From CAZQQN01 sp964549595 (GTDB lineage Bacteria > Bacteroidota > Bacteroidia > CAILMK01 > CAYYUA01), in NCBI GenBank assembly GCA_964549595.1, contig CAZJWK010000004.1, forward strand, positions 1 to 64,000: a stretch of 64,000 nt of DNA, read 5' to 3'. The notes below the pieces were generated by a model. That model saw only the letters and a list, made by a program, of their open reading frames with translations, ran no database searches and had not been told where the DNA came from. Each line of letters begins with the position of its first letter. The stretch's first letter is position 1. Both the position numbers and the translations under genes were made by a program. This document shows positions 34,945 to 44,659 of the stretch, piece by piece.

Positions 34945-36540
34945 TTATTTGACATTCAGTGTAATAGTCGTAGGCAAATTCTTTACCCCGTCAGGCCCTT
35001 TAGCCCTAATTTTGTCCACAATAATCCTGTCGCCATCATCCACATCAGAAAGCATATTTTTCATTTTTCCATTTAACCTGGCACCACGAGCTGTGGATTC
35101 TTTAACATTCCCTCTCCTTGGAATATAAGTGAGCCGAAATTTTGTCACCCTATATTTAACCCCTTCAAAAGCAAATCCTTGACCCATTGTAGCGGCAATA
35201 GCACTGGCATTTTTCACTTTGACAGCTGAAATGCTTCCACTGGTCTTACCAGCAAGCAGGGGACGGGGATTAGGAACAGACCGGACCCGGAATTCTTTTG
35301 AACCCAAATTTTTGCGGTTTCCATCTGAAGTTTCAACCGATACACTAATAGTAGCTTTCCTGGTATCAGGTACTCTCGCTATATAATCACTTTTTCCTTT
35401 TTTAATCAATTTCCCTTTAGAGATGGTGGCAGATGTTTGTTCAGGCCTATAACCCACAGCCCCAATGGAAATCGGATTGTCCAAACCGGTGTAAAGCATG
35501 TTCATCGCGTCCGCTGAAATGGTAGCAAAGGAAGGAGAAGCCTTATAATTAATGGTAAAGGGGAAAGAATCAATTCCCCCGGTTGTGGGATTTTTAAGAG
35601 TCATCAAACCCTCCTTTTCCTTTGTTCCGGGAGTAGAAGGAGTTGCCTTAAATTTACCTCTTCCATTTTTGATCTTTTCCTTGGGCATCTTTTCACCTTC
35701 GATATAAATAGTAGGATCCTGGGTAGAACTATAAGCCCCAAGCAATATATCGGCCTTATAGGTTTCATTGACGTTTACAACCCCTTTTTCTGCCCTAACA
35801 ATGGGGATCAGTTGGTCAAAGGAACGCCTACCAGCCCCCACCTGCTTCAGTAATTGGTTAACTATATCAGCCTTCGTGCTCTTAAGATCACTTTCAATTT
35901 TAGATAGAATGGTTACTGTTGCGGTAACCGGTACCATTTGAAATCGTTGAGCTGCCCAACTATTCGCCTGATCAGGACCATCGGGAGGATCTTCAGCTTT
36001 TAATGAAACGATCTTTTTAATGGTTGATTCGGCAATGTCATCATCCTCTTTGTCATTTTCATTATACTCTCTAAGAATGCCCATTAATTGACTACGTGCA
36101 CGATTAATCTTGTTTTGGAGGGTATCCCCTTTATCCTGCTCAACCAAAATCCGACTTCCCACATCCAAATTTTTAGCACCCACCAAGTGGTCAGTTTTTT
36201 CCCCGTCCTTTTTGAGGTATCCCCCACTTTTCTCGATGACTTCGTCCTTTAAACTTTCTATATAACTCTCGAGGCTATCAGTTATTTCTTTGGCTTTCAT
36301 GGCCCGGTCATAATGAGGCTTTGTCAATTTTTCATTATTCTCCATTAAATCCTCAAAACGATTCATAGCACTCATGTTTTTCGTTTCAAGGGCCGAATTT
36401 GATTTTTTAATGCCGGTATGAACTACGTGAAAAGCATTCAGAACCTCTGCAGAAACATTGAGGGCAAGTAAAGCCAATAGCACGAGGTACATCATATTAA
36501 TCATCGCCTGCCGTAGCGGATTATCTGATCCTGCTGCCAT
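34945..36540 (-). CDS. gldM: Type IX secretion / gliding motor protein GldM
   Basis: GldM is anchored in the inner membrane by one helix and extends through the periplasm; with GldL it forms the proton-driven motor. The opening NPLRQAMINMMYLVLLALLALNVSAEVLNAF (about 7-37) is diagnostic and contains the membrane helix. The rest (about 40-531) fits the four periplasmic domains of PorM/GldM. Length is normal. It lies in the gldKLMN operon, 56 bases after gldL. Confidence 0.96.
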   Translation of the reverse strand: MAAGSDNPLRQAMINMMYLVLLALLALNVSAEVLNAFHVVHTGIKKSNSALETKNMSAMNRFEDLMENNEKLTKPHYDRAMKAKEITDSLESYIESLKDEVIEKSGGYLKKDGEKTDHLVGAKNLDVGSRILVEQDKGDTLQNKINRARSQLMGILREYNENDKEDDDIAESTIKKIVSLKAEDPPDGPDQANSWAAQRFQMVPVTATVTILSKIESDLKSTKADIVNQLLKQVGAGRRSFDQLIPIVRAEKGVVNVNETYKADILLGAYSSTQDPTIYIEGEKMPKEKIKNGRGKFKATPSTPGTKEKEGLMTLKNPTTGGIDSFPFTINYKASPSFATISADAMNMLYTGLDNPISIGAVGYRPEQTSATISKGKLIKKGKSDYIARVPDTRKATISVSVETSDGNRKNLGSKEFRVRSVPNPRPLLAGKTSGSISAVKVKNASAIAATMGQGFAFEGVKYRVTKFRLTYIPRRGNVKESTARGARLNGKMKNMLSDVDDGDRIIVDKIRAKGPDGVKNLPTTITLNVK

Positions 36541-36596
36541 ATTTTATTACATTTAAGGTTTTATTTCTTATAATACTTTCTTGTCAAACACCTTAT

Positions 36597-37400
36597 TTAG
36601 GACTGACTTGAATTGGCACCCATAGCGCTCAGCATGTTGCCGTAAACCGAGTTAAGGCTACCAAGGTTTTGGTTTAATCGGTTAAATTCATCTTTTAGTT
36701 TGGCAGTTTCTTCCTGAGAACCCGAAAGATTCTCAATGGTCCTGGACAGGCTGTCGTAATATTTATTAAGGGATTTGATATGGTTGTTGGTTTCTTCAAG
36801 TTCCATATCGTAAACTGAGTTCAGGGACGCTAATTTCTGGGAAGCTTGTTTGATTTGATCAAAATACTCTTTCGTAACCTCCGAGGATTGGTTTAGGTTC
36901 TCAAGGGCCTGAAGGTTTTCAGAATAAGATTGGTTGATTTTATCAATGTTTTGAGCGGCTTCTTTCACTTTGGAAGTGTAATCATCAGTAGCGACAGCCG
37001 CATCGGTTAGTTCACTCATTTTAGATACATTATCCGAAAATGATTTCATCCCATCGCCCAACCGTTGTATAAGACTTTGATCGATTTGGGCTTCTTCAAA
37101 AGCTTTATCCAGTTCCTCAGAAGCTGACTTGGAACCACTTCCTTTCTTAGTATCCTCAACACCTGCAAGCTCGGGATAGACCAATGTCCAATCATAGTCT
37201 TCTTTAATGGGTTCAAATGCAGAAATTGCAAAAATAAAGGCTTCCGTGCCCAGACCAACAATCAACATAACACCTGCACCGGGATAATGTTGTAATTTAA
37301 ACAAAGCTCCTAATATCACCACAGAAGCTCCTAATCCATAAATCTTCGCCATTATGGATTTAAACGTCTTACTTTCCAAAAAACTACCTGATTTAGCCAT
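36597..37400 (-). CDS. gldL: Type IX secretion / gliding motor protein GldL
   Basis: GldL forms the cytoplasmic-membrane motor with GldM. The 267-residue protein has two transmembrane helices (about 21-35 and 42-61) connected by QHYPGAG, and the second carries E53 in GLGTEAFIF, corresponding by position to the glutamate required for proton flow in Flavobacterium GldL. A long cytoplasmic coiled coil (about 90-260) follows. Nothing unusual is seen. Confidence 0.95.
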   Translation of the reverse strand: MAKSGSFLESKTFKSIMAKIYGLGASVVILGALFKLQHYPGAGVMLIVGLGTEAFIFAISAFEPIKEDYDWTLVYPELAGVEDTKKGSGSKSASEELDKAFEEAQIDQSLIQRLGDGMKSFSDNVSKMSELTDAAVATDDYTSKVKEAAQNIDKINQSYSENLQALENLNQSSEVTKEYFDQIKQASQKLASLNSVYDMELEETNNHIKSLNKYYDSLSRTIENLSGSQEETAKLKDEFNRLNQNLGSLNSVYGNMLSAMGANSSQS

Positions 37401-37441
37401 TTCTAAACTTTTTTATTTAAACAATTATTATCAAAGGATTA

Positions 37442-38716
37442 CTAACGATCGTTAATGGAACGCCCCATATAGGTCATTACATTACGGAAACCAATGTAGG
37501 ATTTAGCGGTATCAGCATATTCATAGGAACGAACACCATTCTGAATATAATACGCCACATCTTTCCAAGAGCCGCCTCTAATAACTTTTCTCTTGCGAGT
37601 TACTGGTTCATCTTTTTTAGCATCGTAATGATAATGGGGATTCATATCATTCATTTTATCATAGAGCGATTCATTGAAAGCAGTTTTAGTCCATTCGGCC
37701 ACATTACCAGCCATGCAATATAAACCGTAATCGTTAGGAAAATACGATGTTACTTTAACAGGATAAAAACCTCCATCCCTGATGTAATTACCCCTCAAGG
37801 GTTTAAAATTAGCCAGGAAACAACCCTTTTTATTCCGGGTATACGGACCGCCCCATGGGTAAGGGCTAAAATCACGGCCACCTCTCGCAGCATATTCCCA
37901 TTCAGCTTCAGTTGGAATTCTGAATGGATTAACATCCGGCATACCAACAGAATTGTAATAAGCATTAAGCTTTTGCGTCCGCCAATTAGAAAATGCCCTT
38001 GCCTGATGCCAGCTAACACCCACTACCGGATAGTCATCGTAACCCGGATGAGCAAAATACAACCTTGCCATGGGATCATTGTAAGAATAGGTAAAATCCC
38101 TTATAAAAGCCAAAGTATCTGGATAAACATGAACATTTTCTTCTTCGATAAATTTAGACCTTTTAGCCGGTTCGTGTTTGTATTTTCTCTTGGCTGCTTC
38201 GTGTAGATCAAACCATTTGTAATTATAAACTAATTTACCACTATTAAGCTTTTGTTGATTACCAATTTTATTTTCACCCTGATAGTACATATCGGCCACC
38301 ATATCCTGCGTTTCCTTGAGGTTCCACTCAATTTCCTTATCCCAATTTAAGCGCGTGCCTCTATCATTTTCGATCAGGTGTTCTCCCCCTATCTTTTCTT
38401 TGGCAATAGAGTCTCTAACCCAGTAAACAAATTGTCTGTATTCATTATTGGTAATCTCAGTGTCATCCATGAAGAAAGCTTTAACCGAAACCTGTTTCGG
38501 TCGAGCAGTACGGGCATACACAACATCCTGATCGCTTTGTCCCATATGGAAAGTACCCGTAGGTACATAAACAGTACCGTAGGGTTGTGGGTGAGACCAT
38601 GGATTTCTACCTTGGACACCTGTTAATTGGCCCTCAGTGTTGCTTAAACCACAGCCTTGCAGTAAAAACGATAAAGGTATAAAAGCCAATAGGGCTATTT
38701 TCAACGATTTCATCAT
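37442..38716 (-). CDS. gldK: Type IX secretion / gliding lipoprotein GldK
   Basis: GldK (PorK) is an outer-membrane lipoprotein that forms the T9SS ring with GldN. The signal peptide ends in the lipobox LLQGC with lipidated C22. The rest is a formylglycine-generating-enzyme-like (sulfatase-modifying) fold: VYVPTGTFHMGQSDQDV, VKAFFMDDTEITNNEYRQFV, PVVGVSWHQARAFSNWR, RIPTEAEWEYAARGG, NDYGLYCMAGNVAEWT, KVIRGGSW. In this branch the fold is structural. Length 424 is normal. Confidence 0.96.
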   Translation of the reverse strand: MMKSLKIALLAFIPLSFLLQGCGLSNTEGQLTGVQGRNPWSHPQPYGTVYVPTGTFHMGQSDQDVVYARTARPKQVSVKAFFMDDTEITNNEYRQFVYWVRDSIAKEKIGGEHLIENDRGTRLNWDKEIEWNLKETQDMVADMYYQGENKIGNQQKLNSGKLVYNYKWFDLHEAAKRKYKHEPAKRSKFIEEENVHVYPDTLAFIRDFTYSYNDPMARLYFAHPGYDDYPVVGVSWHQARAFSNWRTQKLNAYYNSVGMPDVNPFRIPTEAEWEYAARGGRDFSPYPWGGPYTRNKKGCFLANFKPLRGNYIRDGGFYPVKVTSYFPNDYGLYCMAGNVAEWTKTAFNESLYDKMNDMNPHYHYDAKKDEPVTRKRKVIRGGSWKDVAYYIQNGVRSYEYADTAKSYIGFRNVMTYMGRSINDR

Positions 38717-38806
38717 TTTTATGATAATTTTCTATTACAAATGTTTATTCACACCGAACGTTTCAAAAAACGAAACTACAAAAAATTTATTATTTAACAC
38801 GCAAAT

Positions 38807-39787
38807 CTAAAGATGCCTTGGGGTCCAGATGGGAAATTCTTCTTTTGGTTCTGGATTGAAATTAAAACAATAACCAATTAGTACTTCATGGGTTCCACCG
38901 CTCTTAATGTCATTGGGATTAAAGGGTAAATCAAAAGAATATCCCACTTTTAACTTCGGGGTTAAATACATCCCCAACATGGCATTCATGGCATTTTCTC
39001 CGATTCTGTAACCCAATCCGCCCCAATATTTATCTTGCAATGTAGCCCTTAAATTCACATCAGAAACCAACTTAGCACCATCGAATTTAAAAAGGGCTGA
39101 AGGTTTAAAACTCCATTCTTCATTCAAATCATAATTATACCCCCCTGATAAATAAAAGTGGCGAAAATATTTTGCTTCACCACCACCCTTCAAGCTCCAA
39201 CCAAGTTTAGGCTGATTTAAGTGAAGACCAGATAAACCGACATAATAGTTCCTGCCTGTTAAAAATGCCCCGATTCCCACATCAAACATTCCTTTTGAAA
39301 CTTCTTTATTCGGAATTAAAGGATCGCCGTCTTCTATTGCTTTTAACTTATTACCGTTCAATTGCTTTTGAATATATCCAATGTTCAAACCCAGGGACAA
39401 ACGACCAAAAGAAAATTCTCTTTTATGACTGGCAGATGCCAAAACAGAAACCGTTGACTCAAATCCCTGTTGATCATTGAAAATTGCCAGTCCTGCTCCT
39501 TGCACAAAATCATTGATCAATGGTGCATGAACATTAAAAACCTGAGTATTTGGTGCAGACCCACCATCTATTCCTTCAAATTGTGTCCACTGGTTATGCT
39601 GAAGAAAAGTGGCACAAATTCTCCTTTCATGATTACCCGCAAATGCAGGATTATAATTCAGTTCACTAAACATATAGTGAGAATATTGGGGATCCTGCTG
39701 CGCTTTTACTTCTTGAAAGTTCAGCAATAAAAACGACCCACTAAAAATCAAAGAAAGTAAGTAAAAATTTTGCCATCTCAACTTCAT
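38807..39787 (-). CDS. Type IX secretion membrane protein PorP/SprF family
   Basis: The 326-residue protein has a signal peptide (1-30, ending VKAQ), the family start QDPQYSHYMFSELNYNPAFAGN, and a beta-barrel pattern ending GGTHEVLIGYCFNFNP. PorP/SprF proteins are outer-membrane partners of T9SS components and adhesins. Here it is the first gene before gldK, a common arrangement. Its own promoter is visible upstream. Confidence 0.93.
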   Translation of the reverse strand: MKLRWQNFYLLSLIFSGSFLLLNFQEVKAQQDPQYSHYMFSELNYNPAFAGNHERRICATFLQHNQWTQFEGIDGGSAPNTQVFNVHAPLINDFVQGAGLAIFNDQQGFESTVSVLASASHKREFSFGRLSLGLNIGYIQKQLNGNKLKAIEDGDPLIPNKEVSKGMFDVGIGAFLTGRNYYVGLSGLHLNQPKLGWSLKGGGEAKYFRHFYLSGGYNYDLNEEWSFKPSALFKFDGAKLVSDVNLRATLQDKYWGGLGYRIGENAMNAMLGMYLTPKLKVGYSFDLPFNPNDIKSGGTHEVLIGYCFNFNPEPKEEFPIWTPRHL

Positions 39788-39812
39788 GTATTCAATGGTT
39801 TAATTGATGCTT

Positions 39813-39843
39813 CAAATATAGAAACAATATTCAAAGGAACAAA
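39813..39843 (-). promoter_or_regulatory. Bacteroidota-type promoter for porP-gldKLMN
   Basis: On the minus strand TTTG (39840-39843), 19 bases, TATATTTG (39813-39820), 25 bases before the porP start. It is an exact match to the primary-sigma consensus and probably drives the whole T9SS cluster. Confidence 0.75.
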
Positions 39844-39934
39844 CTAAACTTTAAAAATCTAAACGATGGTTTTTTAATCCTATTGTTTTAATAGAAAAGG
39901 TGGTCCCAACTTCCCAGCAAATATTCACCAAACC

Positions 39935-40687
39935 TTATTGCTTAGGGTTGTTATATTTCCTTATATAGTTTTCAAGGGCCATTTTCATGGAAGGAGCCTG
40001 AGGAGAAGGGGCTTCAATATTAAGTTCCAGTCCCGCTTTTTTTACTTCTTTACAGGTTTTGGGACCAAAGGCAGCGATTTTGGTATCATTTTGCTCAAAA
40101 TCGGGAAAATTTTCCAATAATGAGCGTATCCCGGAAGGGCTAAAAAAGGCCAGAATATCATAATCCACATTTCTTAGCTCCGAAAGATCATTGTAAATGG
40201 TTCGGTACATCGTGGCCTCAGTAAACTTAATCTTGTATTTACGTAAGGTTTTAGCAAATTCATTCTTACTTACATTAGATTGCGGTATTAAATACCGCTC
40301 ATTTTTGTGTTTTAGTAGTAGGCTTTCGAATCCCTTATCCTTGGACTTTGGGAAAAAAACCTTCCGCTTACGGTAAGTTATGAATTTTTGGAGGTAAAGG
40401 GCTATCGCTTCTGTTACACAAAAATACTTCATTTCAGCAGGGACTTCTATTCGTAGGTCTTCACATAACCTAAAAAAATGTTCAATGGCTGTCCTGCTGG
40501 TCATGACAATTGCTGTATGCTTTAATATGCTTATTTTGCTCCTTCTAAATTCCTTAGCAGTCACACCCTCTACCTTAATAAAAGGGTAAAACTGAATATC
40601 TACGTTGTATTTATCTTTTAATTCCTGGTAAGGAGAACTACCATTTGAAGGTTCGGGCTGAGAGATAAGGATGTTTTTTATTTTCAC
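39935..40687 (-). CDS. hemD: Uroporphyrinogen-III synthase
   Basis: HemD closes the tetrapyrrole ring in haem synthesis. The 250-residue protein has the two-domain pattern of the family: ILISQPEPSNGSSPYQELKDKY at the start, IVMTSRTAIEHFF, YFCVTEAIALYL, then YDILAFFSPSGIRSLLENF and IAAFGPKTCKEVKKAGL. HemD is poorly conserved, but the S/T-rich phosphate-binding positions are visible. It starts with GTG at 40687. The DUF4271 gene lies 25 bases upstream, a pairing frequent in Bacteroidota. Confidence 0.88.
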   Translation of the reverse strand: MKIKNILISQPEPSNGSSPYQELKDKYNVDIQFYPFIKVEGVTAKEFRRSKISILKHTAIVMTSRTAIEHFFRLCEDLRIEVPAEMKYFCVTEAIALYLQKFITYRKRKVFFPKSKDKGFESLLLKHKNERYLIPQSNVSKNEFAKTLRKYKIKFTEATMYRTIYNDLSELRNVDYDILAFFSPSGIRSLLENFPDFEQNDTKIAAFGPKTCKEVKKAGLELNIEAPSPQAPSMKMALENYIRKYNNPKQ

Positions 40688-40712
40688 TATGATTAATTAA
40701 TTTGATTTGTTA

Positions 40713-41387
40713 TCAAAAAACATCTGTAATAAGGTCAATCACAATAATTAACGGGGAAATTTCAACGACACAAAGGTAAAAAAAATTGTAAATAATTCCA
40801 TGACGCCCTTTACCCTGAACCTGAAATAACGTTCTAAGGAAACGATAACATAAGAAAAGGATTATTAAAATGCCTAAAACATTAAAGGTGAGGGTCTTAG
40901 GTAGCAAATTAAAATAAGTCATCAAAAATACCATTGGTAAAAGGATAATACCTATCACACGATTAAAAATCAAAAGCTGATAAAGAAAAAATCTTTTATA
41001 TCCGCCTTCATAAAATACGCCGGTAAAGGCTGTGTAAAGGAGGAGGTGAGCCAAATAAATACCCGTAACCCATAGTAAAGTTTCCCAAAAATCCATATCA
41101 GCAAGCATCTCACTGGGGTATTGAAACAAGTAAAATGCAATGCTACCTAAAAAAACAAGATCCAGAAAAATATTGACCAAATTCCAGCTTAACTTCCCCT
41201 CTCGCAATATTAAGTTAATATAATTAAAGTCCAGAATGCTACGAAATAAATCATTAAAATAAAAGGGGTCTAACACTTTAACCAACCCTAAAAGGAGCAG
41301 GAACAAAATTAACAGGAAAAAAAGTATGGTATTTTCCTGAAGCCCATTTGCTAAAGCATTGCCTCCAATAACAATTAAATAATTCAT
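40713..41387 (-). CDS. DUF4271 integral membrane protein
   Basis: The 224-residue protein has about six hydrophobic helices (for example 22-40, 70-90, 103-122, 130-155, 165-185, 202-222) and a conserved cytoplasmic-looking loop after FNDLFRSILDFNYINLILREGK typical of DUF4271. Its function is unknown. In Bacteroidota it is regularly adjacent to hemD, as here, which hints at a link with haem or envelope metabolism; that is inference only. Confidence 0.82.
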   Translation of the reverse strand: MNYLIVIGGNALANGLQENTILFFLLILFLLLLGLVKVLDPFYFNDLFRSILDFNYINLILREGKLSWNLVNIFLDLVFLGSIAFYLFQYPSEMLADMDFWETLLWVTGIYLAHLLLYTAFTGVFYEGGYKRFFLYQLLIFNRVIGIILLPMVFLMTYFNLLPKTLTFNVLGILIILFLCYRFLRTLFQVQGKGRHGIIYNFFYLCVVEISPLIIVIDLITDVF

Positions 41388-41460
41388 AGTTAGCCTTAGG
41401 TACGGGGTGGCTTTAAATTTTCAAAAATACCTTTTAAACAAAATATCATCTCAATAAGCA

Positions 41461-43230
41461 TTAAAACAGGTTGATAAAACCAAAGTGGATTTGCCCGTTT
41501 CTAAACTGAAGCGGTTGACCGGATTGCTGTCCTATTGCATAATTAAGGGAAAATAAGCCGGCCCCTGTTTCAAAAGTATAACCCAGCCCAAAGCCATAAG
41601 GCCTGCCATAATTAGTTTCATTTACAAGCTTTTGCTGGTAAAAAGCTTGATCAAAAAAAAGGGTAAAATAATCATTTTTTGCCGTCAAAAGCCTGAATTC
41701 CAAGGTACCAATGCCATATGAACTTGCCGAAATACTCCCTTCATCAAACCCTCTCAAATCCTGAAATCCCCCAAATTGAAACAGTTGATTCCTCAGAATT
41801 TTATCGTCCACCAAATGTTTCCCCTCTATTTTGGCCATTAAAGTGGTTTGCTCACCCAACTTAAAAAAATACTGGCCTAAAAAAGTTAGTTTGTAAAGGA
41901 CTTTTTTACTTTTCAATGAATCAACTTTCCTATCTTCCAGTTGGGGATTAGGATTTAGGGATTTTTGCCCGGCACTTCCATTTAAATTAATCCTGTATCC
42001 TTTAGTGGGATTCAAACGGTAATCCAAATCCTGGTAATTAGCACCTATTCCATAAAATTGAACATCATAATTGGCAAACTGGGATAAATTGTTAGCCCGT
42101 TTAAAACCAGAAGGGTTTATTAAATTGGATTGGCTTGATTCATAAAAAACCTTACCGTAATTATTTCCTGAAAACAAGTACCTCACTCCAAGCTCCCAAC
42201 CCACATTTAAATACAAAGTATCGAATTTAATTAAATCCAATGATGCTTCTGCCCCAATCGGGAAATTCAGGAAAAAAGGATAATGATAATCCAACCTTAA
42301 TTCCTGGCTCCTTTCACGAATCTTTTGCCAGTTCAAGTCTATAGACATGGCCTGCCCAAAGGGATTTCTCAACCGCAAACCCACCTCACCGGTTAATCTA
42401 AGCCCGTCTTCTCCTCCTGTTTGGGGGGAAACTCCCACTATGCCATTTACCCTACTGGCAGGAGATTGCTTAAGGTAAAGCTTAATATGAGCCTTTCCCC
42501 TTTGAAAATCTACCCCGGGCTCTGCTGTGGTCTTAAGGAAAGCCAATTGATCAATACGATCCTTGAGTGATTTTACATCGTTTTCATTGTAAAGCCGGCC
42601 TGAATCAATTTTTAAATACCTGCGCAAATAGCGTTTCGAAACATTCACCTTCCCTGGTATAGTCAGATCTCCATAAGTGACCCGAGGCCCCTTGTCAATC
42701 TTTAAAGAGGCACTCAATGCATTATTTTTAAAACGAAGTTCAGCCAAACGGATGGCTGCAAAGGGATGCCCATGGTTTTCTGCATATTCCAGAATGGCTT
42801 CCATCAATTGGCTTATTTCTTCAGCCCGTAGGGGGTCTCCTTTAAACATATTCGTTGAATACCCCTTCTTTCTTAGCCACCCTTCATTGACATTACCTGA
42901 TTTAAGCTTAACCCACCGATATTTCTTTCCGACTTTCACCAAAGCTTTATAGGTTAATGAGTCTTTTTTTTGAAAAGCATCCACGCTTGCTTCAAGATAT
43001 CCTTCATGCCAATACTTCTGCAGTAAATCCCTAAGGGCAAAACGAATAGCAACGGAGTCCCTGAAACGCTTTTCTTTCGGAATTTTTTTGCTAATTACAC
43101 TCGAATCACCTTTTACAGTTAAATCCAAACGAAAAGTATTCTGCCCGAAAACAGAAGTAAACAAAAGGCAATTCAAAAGCATCCATACCACAAAAACCTT
43201 CCAAATAAGATGTTTATTTAGTGGTCTCAA
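41461..43230 (-). CDS. BamA/TamA-family outer-membrane protein
   Basis: The 589-residue Omp85-type protein starts with TTG (no in-frame ATG before the signal peptide, residues 1-29). Residues about 30-250 contain two to three POTRA-like repeats (TYGDLTIPGKVNVSKRYLRRYLKI, YNENDVKSLKDRIDQLAFLKTT), and the remainder a barrel with DYRLNPTKGYRINLNGSAG and FQFGGFQDLRGFDE, whose LRGF matches the Omp85 loop signature. It is much shorter than BamA at 21432 and is a distinct paralogue. It could insert outer-membrane proteins or secrete a substrate; the context does not decide. Confidence 0.85.
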   Translation of the reverse strand: MRPLNKHLIWKVFVVWMLLNCLLFTSVFGQNTFRLDLTVKGDSSVISKKIPKEKRFRDSVAIRFALRDLLQKYWHEGYLEASVDAFQKKDSLTYKALVKVGKKYRWVKLKSGNVNEGWLRKKGYSTNMFKGDPLRAEEISQLMEAILEYAENHGHPFAAIRLAELRFKNNALSASLKIDKGPRVTYGDLTIPGKVNVSKRYLRRYLKIDSGRLYNENDVKSLKDRIDQLAFLKTTAEPGVDFQRGKAHIKLYLKQSPASRVNGIVGVSPQTGGEDGLRLTGEVGLRLRNPFGQAMSIDLNWQKIRERSQELRLDYHYPFFLNFPIGAEASLDLIKFDTLYLNVGWELGVRYLFSGNNYGKVFYESSQSNLINPSGFKRANNLSQFANYDVQFYGIGANYQDLDYRLNPTKGYRINLNGSAGQKSLNPNPQLEDRKVDSLKSKKVLYKLTFLGQYFFKLGEQTTLMAKIEGKHLVDDKILRNQLFQFGGFQDLRGFDEGSISASSYGIGTLEFRLLTAKNDYFTLFFDQAFYQQKLVNETNYGRPYGFGLGYTFETGAGLFSLNYAIGQQSGQPLQFRNGQIHFGFINLF

Positions 43231-43516
43231 TTAAAGGCTATTTTCAAATGAATTCCATTTAGCAATTTAAGGCCCATAGGTTACAAATTAATTAAAAAGC
43301 AGGATTTTAGTAAATTCGGAGTAAATAAACCTTTATGAGCGAATTCAAAAATAAACGAATGCCCAACTATTTAATTCAATAACAATTGAGCTATGGTTGC
43401 TATGGTAATTAAACCGGAATAAAGTGCCCAATTTTGAAATCTTTTACCCTGTTTTTCGCTTATTAAATTGAAACCCGTGTAAGAAAATCATTTAAACTAA
43501 AACATCAATTTACTGA

Positions 43517-44647
43517 ATGGCGAGGATTTATATTCATATACCATTTTGCAGAAAAGCATGTGCTTATTGCAACTTTCATTTTTCCACCTTGCTAAAAAAC
43601 AAGGAAAGCATCATTGAGGCCTTATTGGTTGAAATTTCACTAAGGGAAGATTTTTTCGCTAATAAAACCCTGGATAGTATTTATTTCGGTGGAGGCACCC
43701 CTTCTCTGTTATCCGAAAATGAATTAGCCAGGATCTTTGACAAACTCAGAACCCATTTCACTATTAAAAATAATGCGGAAATTACCCTGGAAATAAACCC
43801 GGATGATTGTTCCAAAGAATACTTAAACGCCTTAAAAAAAGTAGGCTTTAATCGTTTGAGTATTGGCATTCAATCTTTTCATGACAAAGACCTTGAATAT
43901 TTAGGACGGGTTCATAATGCCTTGCAATCTCATCAAATCATCCAGGAAGCGAAAAAGGCTGGTTTTGATAACCTGACGGTGGATCTTATTTACGGTTTGC
44001 CAAGTTCAAACACGGATCAATGGAAAAACAACCTACAATTTATTAAAGAATACCAAATACCTCATTTTTCTGCCTATGCAATAACGATAGAGCCCAAGAC
44101 CCTTTTGGAAAACCGGATTAAAAAAGGGAAAATGCAGGAGCCGGAAGAAGCTAAATACGAAGAGGATTTCTCAAACCTTTTAGATTTTGCAGACCGTCAT
44201 GGTTTTGACCATTACGAAATTTCCAACTTTTCATTAGATCACTATATGGCTTTCCACAACACAAGTTATTGGTTTGGGGAGCCCTTTTTAGGCATCGGAC
44301 CGGGTGCCCATTCATTTGATGGGTACAAAAGAAAATGGAACATTGCTAACAATGCCCGTTATGAGCAATCTCTGAATAAAGGTGTTTTACCACTTGAAGA
44401 AGAAAGCCTGACCGAGAAAGAAAAATTCAATGAAACTGTGATGACAGGGCTCCGAACAAAATGGGGCCTTGACCTTTCTGCCATTTATTCCGAATATGGT
44501 CGTTTTTATCATGATTACCTGGATCAGAAACTACGCAAATGGGAAGCAAAAGGGGCACTAAAAACCCATAATGGACACTATTACCTTCAATCCCGACAAA
44601 CTTTATTAGCAGATCACATTATTGCAGATTGTTTTTATGTAGCATAA
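43517..44647 (+). CDS. hemW: Radical SAM haem chaperone HemW
   Basis: The 376-residue radical SAM protein has the iron-sulfur motif CxxxCxxC at C11, C15 and C18 (PFCRKACAYCNFHF), the GGGTPSLL SAM-binding motif, FNRLSIGIQSFHDKDLEYLGR, and the C-terminal HemN domain (NETVMTGLRTKWGLDL). HemW lacks the extra cysteine pattern of true coproporphyrinogen oxidase HemN and delivers haem to target proteins. The cyclase-family gene starts 12 bases downstream. Confidence 0.93.
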   Translation: MARIYIHIPFCRKACAYCNFHFSTLLKNKESIIEALLVEISLREDFFANKTLDSIYFGGGTPSLLSENELARIFDKLRTHFTIKNNAEITLEINPDDCSKEYLNALKKVGFNRLSIGIQSFHDKDLEYLGRVHNALQSHQIIQEAKKAGFDNLTVDLIYGLPSSNTDQWKNNLQFIKEYQIPHFSAYAITIEPKTLLENRIKKGKMQEPEEAKYEEDFSNLLDFADRHGFDHYEISNFSLDHYMAFHNTSYWFGEPFLGIGPGAHSFDGYKRKWNIANNARYEQSLNKGVLPLEEESLTEKEKFNETVMTGLRTKWGLDLSAIYSEYGRFYHDYLDQKLRKWEAKGALKTHNGHYYLQSRQTLLADHIIADCFYVA

Positions 44648-44659
44648 AGCAAGAAAAAA